The position numbers were made by a program, and so were the translations under genes. 64,000 bases of DNA from Gautieria morchelliformis. Taxonomy: Eukaryota > Basidiomycota > Agaricomycetes > Gomphales > Gomphaceae. Where the stretch lies: positions 124,001 to 188,000 of the forward strand of contig WHVA01000159.1 of assembly GCA_015179125.1 (NCBI GenBank), written 5' to 3'. Positions within the stretch are counted from its first letter, which is position 1. Each line of letters starts with the position of its first letter. A model generated the notes under the pieces. It worked only from the letters and a program-made list of their open reading frames with translations. It was not told the origin of the DNA and did no database searches. Shown here one piece after another: positions 44,001-52,914 of the stretch.

Positions 44001-45097
44001 CATGGTCCCACAGCTTCCGTGGAGGCAGGGCATCAAATGACTCCTTGGCAAAGACATCCTCGAACTCCGCAGGTACTCCGGAATTTCCACCTCCACTTTA
44101 TCATGCTTCTGGAGGCTTCAGCAAGGGTTGCAAAATATTTCCGGTGGCGATGTCGCCCGGGAAGGTTTACGTACAGCAAGCGCTCCCCTCCACCAGAGTG
44201 TCTTCCAGGCCGAGTCGGATGACCGGTCGGAATCGGAATCGGAATTGGAAGGGGAGCCGGGTCAAATTCCGCTTCCGAGTCTTCTTCTGCAAGCAGTGGA
44301 TGGGGGCCGAACGACATGTCTGTATGAGCCGTTCGTCTTCTGCTGCTCCTGGTGCTCCTTCCGCACTTCCACCAGCACATGTGACACTTGGCTGGGCATC
44401 GACTCATCAGCACCTTCCGAGTCTGCCAATTGATCTCCGGGTTGTGCTCTGAAGCCAGGTAAACCCGAGGATGATGTCTTGCTTCCCCAGGCTGGTGACG
44501 CGAAGGAAGTGCGTTCTGTGTGTCCATCGTAGCGGAGAATTGTGTCACTATCTCCGTGATGGACCCTGCCTCATTGGGGCTTCCATCCACATTGAACACG
44601 GGATTGCACGTTGCAACTTCCGCGTCGTCAGTCGGTTCCGTTCCACATAGTCCCGGTCATAAACTGACCAGTGGCCCCGCAATGACAAGGGCGGGTCCGG
44701 ATTTGACTTCCGCCGTATCTGTCGTCTGGATCTCACCTTAATGACTAGTGACTTGGGGCCAGGGGTGGCAGCAACACATAGCGCTTCGGAGGCGTCTCTC
44801 CCAAGGGCGGATGCGGGATGACGGGGTGTCGGATTTGGTTTTGTGTGACTTTATCCGGTGGGTCTGTATGAAGTGAGGGGAGTCGGGGCTTTTCATTCTC
44901 TACTTCAAGACAGGCAAACCGGTTATGTACAGGCAGCAGGGGCACACATCTCACCCGCTGCGCGTCACAAAATCCGACGCATCTTCCGCTTCCGATGCGC
45001 CATGTTCCGCATTTTCGGAAATCCTTCCGCAGTGGCACTCTGCTTATGTCCGCAAGTGCGAGGAACTCTGGAAGGAGCTCGAGTTTCTCCTCTGTGG
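41084..45097 (-). pseudogene. pol: Ty3/gypsy element 1 pol (PR, RT, RNase H, integrase, chromodomain), frameshifted
   Basis: Chromovirus-type pol on the minus strand. The last and longest frame (42424-41084) has an integrase zinc region ending CDLCLRTK, core blocks with SVDLIVELP, VVSDRGPQFV and GQTEWVNQEL, and a C-terminal chromodomain (YVAEWILDSRF ... FLVKWEGYGYEDNSWV). Upstream, RT blocks [20 protein letters not shown] and [10 protein letters not shown] (43860-43700) and RNase H blocks with [12 protein letters not shown] (about 42880) are readable in several frames. Single-base losses break the frame, including one at the YLDD catalytic box (about 43525) and one in RNase H (about 42990). 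So the copy encodes no functional RT. Confidence 0.9.
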
Positions 45098-46123
45098 TCA
45101 TAAGCCGGATGTCAAAGCTTGGGGGCACTCGCGGGCATAGTGGCCTGGTTGTTGACATCGGAAGCAGGTGATAGTTCCGCGGCCTTTTCCGCGCATGCGG
45201 TCAACATCCATCGGGGCAGGGCCACTCTTCGAGGGAGGAGGGCTATGGTTCCTAATAGGAGCGGGCGGAGAAAGCGTCGGAAATACTTTCCGCATGGGAA
45301 TGAATGCGCTTCCGGATTTTGGCACAGGTGGAGTAGGACGAGTGGAACTGCGCGTCATATTCCGGCTCGTCTCCACGAAGGCCTCATTTGCTTCCCTGTT
45401 CCGGGACACCCTCTGTGCAGCTTGGTACCACCCTTCCGGGTCATCAAAGTCCGGAGCTCCATCCCCAAGCAGCGCAACTTGGTTCTGGAGTGTCGGATCG
45501 AGTCCTCGTCGGAATTTGATGACGATCGTCTTGTCGTCATCATACTCCGCAAGGTCGATGAGCTCCTGGAAGCGATCGATATAGTCATCGACCGGATCCT
45601 TGGCCTGGTACCAGCTGGTCCCCTCGAGCTTCGTAAAGGCTGTGAGCTGCTCATTTTTTGGGCAGAACTGGTCGGAAAATGTTTTCTCGAAGGCGTCCCA
45701 GTCTCGGAAGTAGTTCCCCTTGCCCTTTGCTTCATGTCGGATCACCTTGTTTGCAAAACGGGATGCGCGGTCCGACTTGAAAAAGGACAATGCCCAGTGA
45801 ATCCGAGCCTGGTCGTTCGGAAAGAGGTCTCCGACAATTGCGAAGTAGATGCTGCATGGGTTGAAGAATGCGCGTCCCTTCTCCCGATCTCCGTCAAAGT
45901 CCGCCGGAGTTGCGGGTTTGACCTTTGCTAACTTCGCGGACTTTCTCTCCTCCGCTAGTTCCGCTTTTCCGAAATCCGGATCATCCAACATTTCATTTCC
46001 ACCACCTTGTGGAATATCTAACTTAGCCAAAATCGCTTGTAAGGCTGTTTCAATCGCGTCGGTCTTCATCCGGTTCCGCGTCAATTCCTCCTCCATATTC
46101 CGAAGACGATCGTCCGGATCCAT
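45098..46123 (-). CDS. gag: Ty3/gypsy element 1 gag
   Basis: 341-codon open frame starting MDPDDRLRNMEEEL. A coiled-coil N-terminus is followed by a Retrotrans_gag-like capsid (ATPADFDGDREKGRAFFNPC, ARIHWALSFFKSDRASRFAN, WYQAKDPVDDYIDRFQELID) and a single CX2CX4HX4C knuckle (CFRCQQPGHYAREC). This frame is intact, unlike pol. Translation could begin earlier, at an in-frame upstream ATG region near 46320. Confidence 0.88.
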   Translation of the reverse strand: MDPDDRLRNMEEELTRNRMKTDAIETALQAILAKLDIPQGGGNEMLDDPDFGKAELAEERKSAKLAKVKPATPADFDGDREKGRAFFNPCSIYFAIVGDLFPNDQARIHWALSFFKSDRASRFANKVIRHEAKGKGNYFRDWDAFEKTFSDQFCPKNEQLTAFTKLEGTSWYQAKDPVDDYIDRFQELIDLAEYDDDKTIVIKFRRGLDPTLQNQVALLGDGAPDFDDPEGWYQAAQRVSRNREANEAFVETSRNMTRSSTRPTPPVPKSGSAFIPMRKVFPTLSPPAPIRNHSPPPSKSGPAPMDVDRMRGKGRGTITCFRCQQPGHYARECPQALTSGL

Positions 46124-46309
46124 GTCGGAAGGAGAAATGTGGACGGGATTTCCGGGGTTGGGAGCTCGACGTAAGAAGAAGGGCTGTCGTACGCTGTGTG
46201 TGCGGAAGAGGTTGCGATCTCCGAGTCGCTGTCTCCGATTCCGAACGCACCTATGGCGGCTGCGACACGCAGTACGACCGCCGGTCCTCTATGGGAGAGA
46301 CTTTTCTGC

Positions 46310-46791
46310 TGTAAGGGCAACCCTGGCTAGTTGTGGAGATCACACTACCACACAACTGACAAGGGGAAATCCAAAGTCTGTATAAATGATCAGAGCATAC
46401 AAGAGAGGGGATTCTCACCTGACAAGGGGAAATCCAAAGAGAAAAGTCTAAGGACCCCCAATGTCAGCGAGCCCGTATTATACTACGCTGCGCAGCCAGG
46501 GACAACACTTGGCACCCGCCATCAACCCTGCACCTCCCTGACCCTTGGTCGACCCTTGATGTCACCTATTACGCGAGTCGCTTGATTTCCGACACTGTTC
46601 CGAGGGTGGAACTCGGAAATTGGAGTGGAACTCGGAAATTGGAGTGGAACTGGGAAGGCGAACAGAACTGGTGGAAGTTCTCCCAGAAGCGGAATCATTT
46701 CCGAGAGCAGAGGCGGAGATGGAGTCGGAATCGGAAGCGGAGTCGGAAATGGAGTCGGAACTGGAAATGGAAAACAGGGTGTCCCCTGACA
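46310..46791 (-). repeat. 5' LTR of Ty3/gypsy element 1
   Basis: 482 bases, same ends as the 3' LTR. It contains a short local duplication (GGAACTCGGAAATTGGAGT twice, 46606-46645). Flanks of the two LTRs (CCTTC on the left of 40612, GTTTG after 46791) do not match, so the present ends do not come from a single clean insertion. Confidence 0.9.
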
Positions 46792-46803
46792 GTTTGCGCG
46801 GAT

Positions 46804-47787
46804 TCATGGCTTGCGAGGTTCAGGACAGTCTGGTGAAATGTGACCAGGTCTCTTACAGTTGTAGCAGGTCCGTGTTTCGGTGCGGCGGCGGGATGAGTCA
46901 ATGTCCATAGGTGTCGCATTACTGGGTGGTGCTGTGACAACAGGAGCCGTAGCAGGAGTGTGGAGTGGTCGGGCAGGAGGAGGGCGGTTAGGGACATGAG
47001 GTGTCTGTGCCTTCCTGACCTCTAACAGACGGCGATGATTGCGGTCAATCTGACAGGCTGCTTCCTTCCAGGCCTTGAGGTTGGATGGAAGAAACAGCTG
47101 GGCGTGGATCTTATCAAGGATACCTGCTGGAAGGCCACGAGCATAGGCATCCTCGAGTGCCTCATCATTAAAGCCTGTCCTGCCTGCCAGGATCTCAAAT
47201 TGAGCCATGTATTCATCTGCCGACATTCCTGACGCCATCCTGAGGTCATGCAGTTTAGTGCGAGCCGTTCTGGCACGATCTGGGTCACCAAAGGCCTCCT
47301 CCACACGTTTAATGAACCCCTCCAGAGTGGATATAGAGGAGGTGCCATCAATGACAGCCTGTGTCTTGTTGTGTGCCCATATCTCCGCAGAGCCTCCTGT
47401 CATGAAGGAAAGAGCATATAGGATCTTTGTGCGCTCATCTGGGAAGGATGCTGGCTGGACAGCGATGGACAATCTGATAGACCTGATAAACCCTTCAGTC
47501 TCTGCACGGTCTCCATTGAACTTCTCCGGTTCCGCTGCTTTGATAGAGCGAGTAGATGGAGGGATACTGTGAGGTACTGAGGGCGCAAGGGCTTGAGCAG
47601 CAGCAACAGCAGCGTTGGTGGCAGCATTGGCTAAGTGGTCGTGAACGTTGGCAATCTGATTGTGCAGTTCCTGATTCTGCAGTTGAAGTTGCTGCAGCTG
47701 CTGTGCTTGGCTGGAAAGGAGGCCTCGAAGGAATGGTCCATGGTCACCCAGGGCGTCCCAGTATGCGTCTGGGAGTTGGTCTGCCAT
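46804..47787 (-). CDS. gag: Gag of a second, different Ty3/gypsy element
   Basis: 327-residue open frame from MADQLPDAYWDALGDHGPFL. It has a Gln-rich coiled coil, a capsid with AAEPEKFNGDRAETEGFIRS, FPDERTKILYALSFMTGGSA and EYMAQFEILAGRTGFNDEAL, and a CX2CX4HX4C knuckle (CYNCKRPGHISPDC). It differs from the gag at 45098-46123. It ends a few bases before the neighbouring LTR at 46791, so its pol is absent. Confidence 0.88.
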   Translation of the reverse strand: MADQLPDAYWDALGDHGPFLRGLLSSQAQQLQQLQLQNQELHNQIANVHDHLANAATNAAVAAAQALAPSVPHSIPPSTRSIKAAEPEKFNGDRAETEGFIRSIRLSIAVQPASFPDERTKILYALSFMTGGSAEIWAHNKTQAVIDGTSSISTLEGFIKRVEEAFGDPDRARTARTKLHDLRMASGMSADEYMAQFEILAGRTGFNDEALEDAYARGLPAGILDKIHAQLFLPSNLKAWKEAACQIDRNHRRLLEVRKAQTPHVPNRPPPARPLHTPATAPVVTAPPSNATPMDIDSSRRRTETRTCYNCKRPGHISPDCPEPRKP

Positions 47788-47847
47788 AGGCTGAGATGAA
47801 GACTGGTTAAGAAAAGTGTGTGGGGTCGTCCTATGAGCTTGATCTTC

Positions 47848-48214
47848 TGTGAGGGCAACACTAATGATGAAGCCACAACCAAAGATACTCAAGGAGATAA
47901 GAGCCGATACTAAGGCAATGACCAACTGTGTAGTGGGTATCCTCAGTTTATAACTCTACCAACAATAGATACATGGGGACTTGCCTGTGTAGTGGGTATC
48001 CTCAGAGATCAAGCTGAGGAAACGCCACCACATGGGCTACAGTCTTATAGCACTGGCAAGGCTTACATAATAGGGGAGATGGAAACTTGTAGAAGGTTAC
48101 GGAAGGTGACAGAATGTGACATGTGACAGAATGTGACAGAATGTGACAGAATGTGACGGAAGGTGATGGAAACTCATGGAAGGAAATAGAAACTTGTGGA
48201 AGGAAATGCGTGAA
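47848..48214 (-). repeat. Partial LTR of gypsy element 2 with short tandem repeats
   Basis: On the plus strand it opens TGTGAGGGCAACAC, like the TGTAAGGGCAACC start of the element 1 LTRs. GTGTAGTGGGTATCCTCAG is repeated 55 bases apart (about 47928 and 47983), and AGAATGTGAC-type decamers are repeated at 48108-48165. It is cut at about 48214. Confidence 0.65.
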
Positions 48215-48832
48215 CCCTGCCAGTCCCGGAAGTAGTTCCCCTTGCCCTTTGCTTCATGTCGGATCACCTTGTTTGCAAAACGGGCTGCATGGTCCAACTT
48301 GAAAAAGGACAATGCCCAGTGAATCCAAGCCAGGTGGTTCGGAAAGAGGTCTCCGACAATTGCGAAGTTGATGCTGCATGTGTTGAAGAACGCACGTCCC
48401 TTCTCCCGATCTCTGTCAAAGTCTGCCGGAGTTGCAGGTTTGACCTTTGCCAACTTGGTGGACATCCTCTCTTCCGCTACTTTCGCTTTTCCGAAATCTG
48501 ACTCATCCAGCATTGCATTTCCACCACTTCGTGGAATATCTAACTTGTCCAAAATCATTTGTAAGGCTGTTTCAGTTGCGTCGGTCTTCATCCGGTTCCG
48601 CATCAATTCCTCCTCCATATTCCAAAGACAATCGTCCGGATCCATGTCAGAAGGAGAAATATGGTACAGGATTTCTGGGGTTGGGAGCTCGACGTAAGAA
48701 GAGGGGCTGTCGTACGCTGTGTGCACGGAAGAGGTTGCGATCTCCGAGTCGCTATCTCCGATTCCGAACGCACCTATGGCGAATGCAACGTGCAGTACGA
48801 CTGCCGGTCCTCTAGGGAAGAGACTTTTCTGC
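48215..48832 (-). pseudogene. gag: Truncated gag of another gypsy element 1 copy
   Basis: Repeats the 5' untranslated region and the first ~150 codons of the gag at 45098-46123 (MDPDDCLWNMEEELMRNRMK ... GKGNYFRDW) with scattered differences. After YFRDW the homology stops at about 48215. Confidence 0.88.
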
Positions 48833-49322
48833 TGTAAGGGCAACCCTAGCTGGCCGTGGAGATCACACTACCACACAAATGACAAGGGGAAATCCAAAGT
48901 ATGTATAAATGAACAGAGTATACAAGAGAGGAGATTCTCACCTGACAAGGGGAAATCCAAAGAGAAAAGTCTAAGGACCCCCAATGTCAGCGAGCCCATA
49001 TTATACTACGCTGCGCAGCCAGGGACAACACTTGGCACCCACCATCAACCCTGCATCCTCCTGACATCCTTGACCATTGATCGACCCTTGATGCCACCTA
49101 TTACGCGAGTCGCTTGATTTCCGACACTGTTCCAAGAGTGGAAGTCGGAAATTGGAGTGGAACTGGCAAAGCAAACAGAACTGGTGGAAGTTCTCCCAGA
49201 AGCGGAATCATTTCCAAAAGCGGAGTCGGAGATGGAATAGGAACCGGAAGCGGATTTGGAAATAGAGTCGGAACTGGGTGTGGTGTCGGAACTGGAAATG
49301 GGAAACAGGGTGTCCCCTGACA
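48833..49322 (-). repeat. LTR of truncated gypsy element 1 copy
   Basis: 490 bases, third copy of the LTR at 40612 and 46310, with the same TGTAAGGGCAACC and CCCCTGACA ends on the plus strand. It carries a small variation in its CGGAA repeat part. Confidence 0.9.
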
Positions 49323-50006
49323 TGCTCTCTGTTTCTGCAATCAGATAATTGACTTCGATATGTGATCCCTTTGCACCGTCTCCTGTTCAGCGAGCTTGCA
49401 AGACCTCTGTCTCTCCACTCTCTGACCTTCTGTCTTCTGGCTTCTGACCTCCAACCTTCGACTTAGCTCAATTCTTGAACCCTTCTCTACGGCGGATGCT
49501 CACAACTTTTTATTACCTGTAGCTTCACCCATTTTATTCTCATATTATAAAAAAGAAGAGGATGAAAGTACATGCCAATCTTATTGTTGGGATATAAATA
49601 AATTTACATTTGTCCCTCCCCGAGCGGCGGCTCCACTAACGAGAACGCCTCTTCTTATTTTTTCTACCCACTTTTAAGATACACTATATCATTATAACTA
49701 TTCATTAATACTCCTACTCATATCTATTAGAAGTATCTATCCAACTATCTGTTATTCTATCTTGTAGTCAGATACTCTCTCATATGTATATATATCTCCG
49801 AGATGTTTAAACATATACAGAATATTCTAATAACATCTATTATTCTCCTTATAAATACTACTGTATATTCCTATATGTTGTTATTAATACTCTTATAGTA
49901 TATATTATATACTCATATATGCTGTACTACATAACCATTATGATTATCCTCCTACCTCCACCTCTTCCAATTTCCAACTTCCAATCTGAAATACTTAGGA
50001 CGATAG
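49323..50006 (+). repeat. Right part of split LTR, family X, with AT-rich insert
   Basis: CTGCAATCAGATAATTGAC through GCAAGACCTCTGTCTCTCC, and at the end AAATACTTAGGACGATAG, match the solo LTR at 31638. Between about 49500 and 49955 lies AT-rich DNA absent from the other copy. The first ~35 bases overlap in content with the end of the left part, so the split is not a simple insertion with a short duplication. Confidence 0.75.
49500..49955. other. AT-rich insert, possible mitochondrial DNA fragment
   Basis: About 450 bases made mostly of A and T, with one short GC cluster (CCCCGAGCGGCGGCTCC near 49619). That composition is typical of intergenic mitochondrial DNA in fungi and unlike everything else in the window. 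No coding region seen. Confidence 0.4.
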
Positions 50007-51577
50007 TGTCATGATTCGTTTATTCTGCGAATCATCCCTCAACACCCAGCGAATGACCTCCTGAACCAGCGAACGACTTCCCGAACCAGCAAATATCTTG
50101 CCAAAATATTCATCACCATACTGCTTTCGCATTCACTATTCACATCATTCCTGCCAGGATGCCAGGTGTTGGGGCCATCATCCATCATAGAACCCATCAT
50201 CTGTTAAACTCCCACTCCATGACAGACCCACATGCTCAGGATGCATTCGGATAGTGTCAGTTGCAGCCTCCGTGCAGGTTGGACTCAATGGGACTCGTAC
50301 CACTGCAGGGCAGGATGAATTAGCTTCGCTGAAGTTTTCACCCCACAGTTGTCATGACCCATTCATTTCTTGTATCTGGCTATCCCTGTTTTCCCTTTCA
50401 CCACTCTTCCATGTTTGCTCAGCTTCGCTCCATTCACTCTTTGCTCCATTCAACATTTGCCACATTCACCAAATGACCATTCGCTACTCACATAATTCGC
50501 CAGTAGCCATGCCATCAAACACGATCGACATCCTTTACCTGGATTGATGGTTCATCACTGGTCCTATCACGAATTGCAAGGAGGTGCAGGCTGTCATGAC
50601 TCATTTATTTCTTGTGCCCAGCTATCCCTGTTTTCCCTTTCACCACTCTTCCATGTTCGCTCGTCTTCACTCCATTCACTCCTCACATTCGCCATATGAC
50701 CATTCGCTACTCGCATCATTCGCCAGCAGGCACGCCATCAAACATGATCGACATCCTTTACCCAGATTGATGGTTCATCACTGGTCCCATCATCTTCTCA
50801 ACTCAACCCCCTTTGGGTGTTCCTATGACCAGAATGCATTCACGGGGCATCCTACCCATAGGTCATGTGGGATCAACCCAGCAGACGAAGAGTCCATGCA
50901 GGGTGGTGTATATGCAGGCATGTTTTCGTACATAGGGGCCTTCACCCTCTTGCCTCTCCATCGTTTCATGTTCGCACCCCTCTGCCATTCTATTGTATGT
51001 CTATTTCATCTATTATGTATCCTGACCGCACACCCCTATCCAACCCTGACTCCAGACGGCCTCTTTCCTATTCGCTAGCACCATATGAGCATTCAGTATA
51101 AGTAGTCTACATTCGCATGTATATTCTCCAGTTTAATTATCATACATCGTCCATCTTGTGCAAACTTGACCTCGCTGTGATCATCACCTTGAGCCTTCTC
51201 CTGGAGATTTCTATCTTCGACCAGAAGAGGACTTAGGCATCACTGGTGAGTTCTCATACTTCATCTTCGTTACCTTAGCCTTCGAGCTATTTTCTGTGCT
51301 GTCGGCGAAGGGCTCTGAAGGGGCTCCTTCGCCAGCGAAGGGATTGTCGCTACTTAGACAGCCCTTCCGTGACACCTTGCACATTACATCGTCAAGTGCC
51401 ACGGGCTATTTTGCTACGACTGTAGATAGGGCAAGCTCCGTTCGGGCAACCCCCTTATCTTGTGAACATTTGTTGGTTCACCTATTCGCCGAATGGCATA
51501 CTTATTCGCACAAGTTATTCGGGCATTCGCTGTGTTCACTAATACATGATATTAACGCCTGAAAACCAATCTTGACA
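50007..51577 (+). mobile_element. TGTCATGA...TTGACA element (solo LTR or similar), 1571 bases
   Basis: Ends are TGTCA/TGACA, with an exact 5-base duplication GATAG (50002-50006, 51578-51582). Removing it joins two halves of the family X LTR. Inside, a unit of about 240 bases that starts TGTCATGAC[C/T]CATT and continues TATCCCTGTTTTCCCTTTCA occurs at 50352 and 50593. Related pieces lie at 27100-27628 and 37600-37905. No coding capacity. Confidence 0.8.
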
Positions 51578-51582
51578 GATAG

Positions 51583-51658
51583 TTCATTGGGGGCACAACA
51601 TATAAGTTGAAGCCACTGTCATTTTAGATCTGAACCCTGGGATTCCCAATAGCTAACA
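51583..51658 (+). repeat. Tail of split LTR, family X
   Basis: TTCATTGGGGGCACAACATA to the end GCTAACA matches the last part of the LTR at 31638-32292. Confidence 0.8.
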
Positions 51659-52500
51659 TGAGTTCTCTTCATACCCTTCACCCTCCAACTTGATTAAGAC
51701 TTGGAGGCAGCCCTGCTGGAGACAGCAGTCCAGGATTTTTTTGACCACATAGTGCTGCCACCCATTGATGATTTCTAGGACTGGGGATCGGGGCTTCTGG
51801 GGCCAGAAGGAGCTTCATGACATTGAACACCAAGTGCAGCTGAGTGAATGATGCGGGGAGGTGGAGGCAGTATGTGTTTCTCCCAACCTTCCAAAGTACT
51901 ATGAAGGGTCTGACATATCAGTGGGCGAGCTTTGCCAAGGGCCAAGGGGTCTGGATGTCACTTGCATTGAGGAAGACATGGTCACCAATATCATACTTGG
52001 GGCTGGGACTCAGCCTGGGTTGTAGTGCCAAGCAATGTTGTCCTTCACTTTGGCAGGCACAGACCAAGCTTCAGAGAGTGAGGCTTCCATCTGGTCTCTG
52101 AACTCATTCATGGATTTCATCTGGGAGTTCAGTTGGTTGGGTTTGAAGCCCATCCAGGGATGCTGGCCAGTGTCAAGCACGAACGGGCACTCTTGTGTCC
52201 CAGAGTGGATGTGGTTGTTTTACTGGAACTCCACAAGCAGCAGGGGTTCATCCCATTGTTGTCCATGTCAAAATTTTCTACCTTCTGCTGTTGGGATATC
52301 AGCAGAAGACCAAATGCACTGGGATAGTCCATGAGTGCATACATGGTAAAACCAATTATATTTTCCACATATTTCACTACCAGGCTATCCTAGTATTATC
52401 AGTGTTGGTTTTTCCTGCGGTGGAATCTGGGACAGAGGAGAGCATAGATCATACTCTACATACCAAACCCTGTCACCCATTTATTAATGACCTTGTCTGA
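51659..52500 (-). pseudogene. Old gypsy integrase/chromodomain relic
   Basis: Minus-strand sequence holds a degraded chromodomain (WQHYVVKKILDCCLQQ, about 51760), then traces of the integrase C-terminal region in several frames that align with the element 1 pol block (HPWMGFKPNQ matches HPRMGFEPCQ). Many stops and frame changes. It directly adjoins the family X LTR tail, which could have been its 3' LTR. Confidence 0.65.
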
Positions 52501-52914
52501 ATTGTTAGCTTGCACTGTAGATTGCTGCAGGACAGATCTTGTCCAAGCCAGACTATAGGGGAGTTATTGCATGTACAACATGGGAAGTCAAACCACTATG
52601 ATTGCAGGAGATACAAGATCCATGGCACAACAAGTGCTGCCTTGGGAAACTTATGCAACCTCTCTGCATTGCATCCAGGAAGTCCCATGCTCAAACCAGC
52701 TGAGATCAAGCTTTGTGGGTCCCTTCCCAATTACAGCGATATTCACAGGCCGCCACAAACCTGACTGAGACCAGGGTGGGACCCAGAACAAAAGTTCTGA
52801 GGGCGAGTTCAGTAACCAGCCATTTTCTAGCCATGAGTCATTTCGAAACCCAGTCCACTTGGCTATTCAAAGAATATCAGCATATCTGTCATGTTCAGAC
52901 AATCAAGGTGTCAG
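52501..52914. other. Unassigned stretch 3' of the NLR gene
   Basis: Short open frames without recognisable features; probably decayed repeat plus the 3' flank of the NLR-like gene. Confidence 0.35.
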
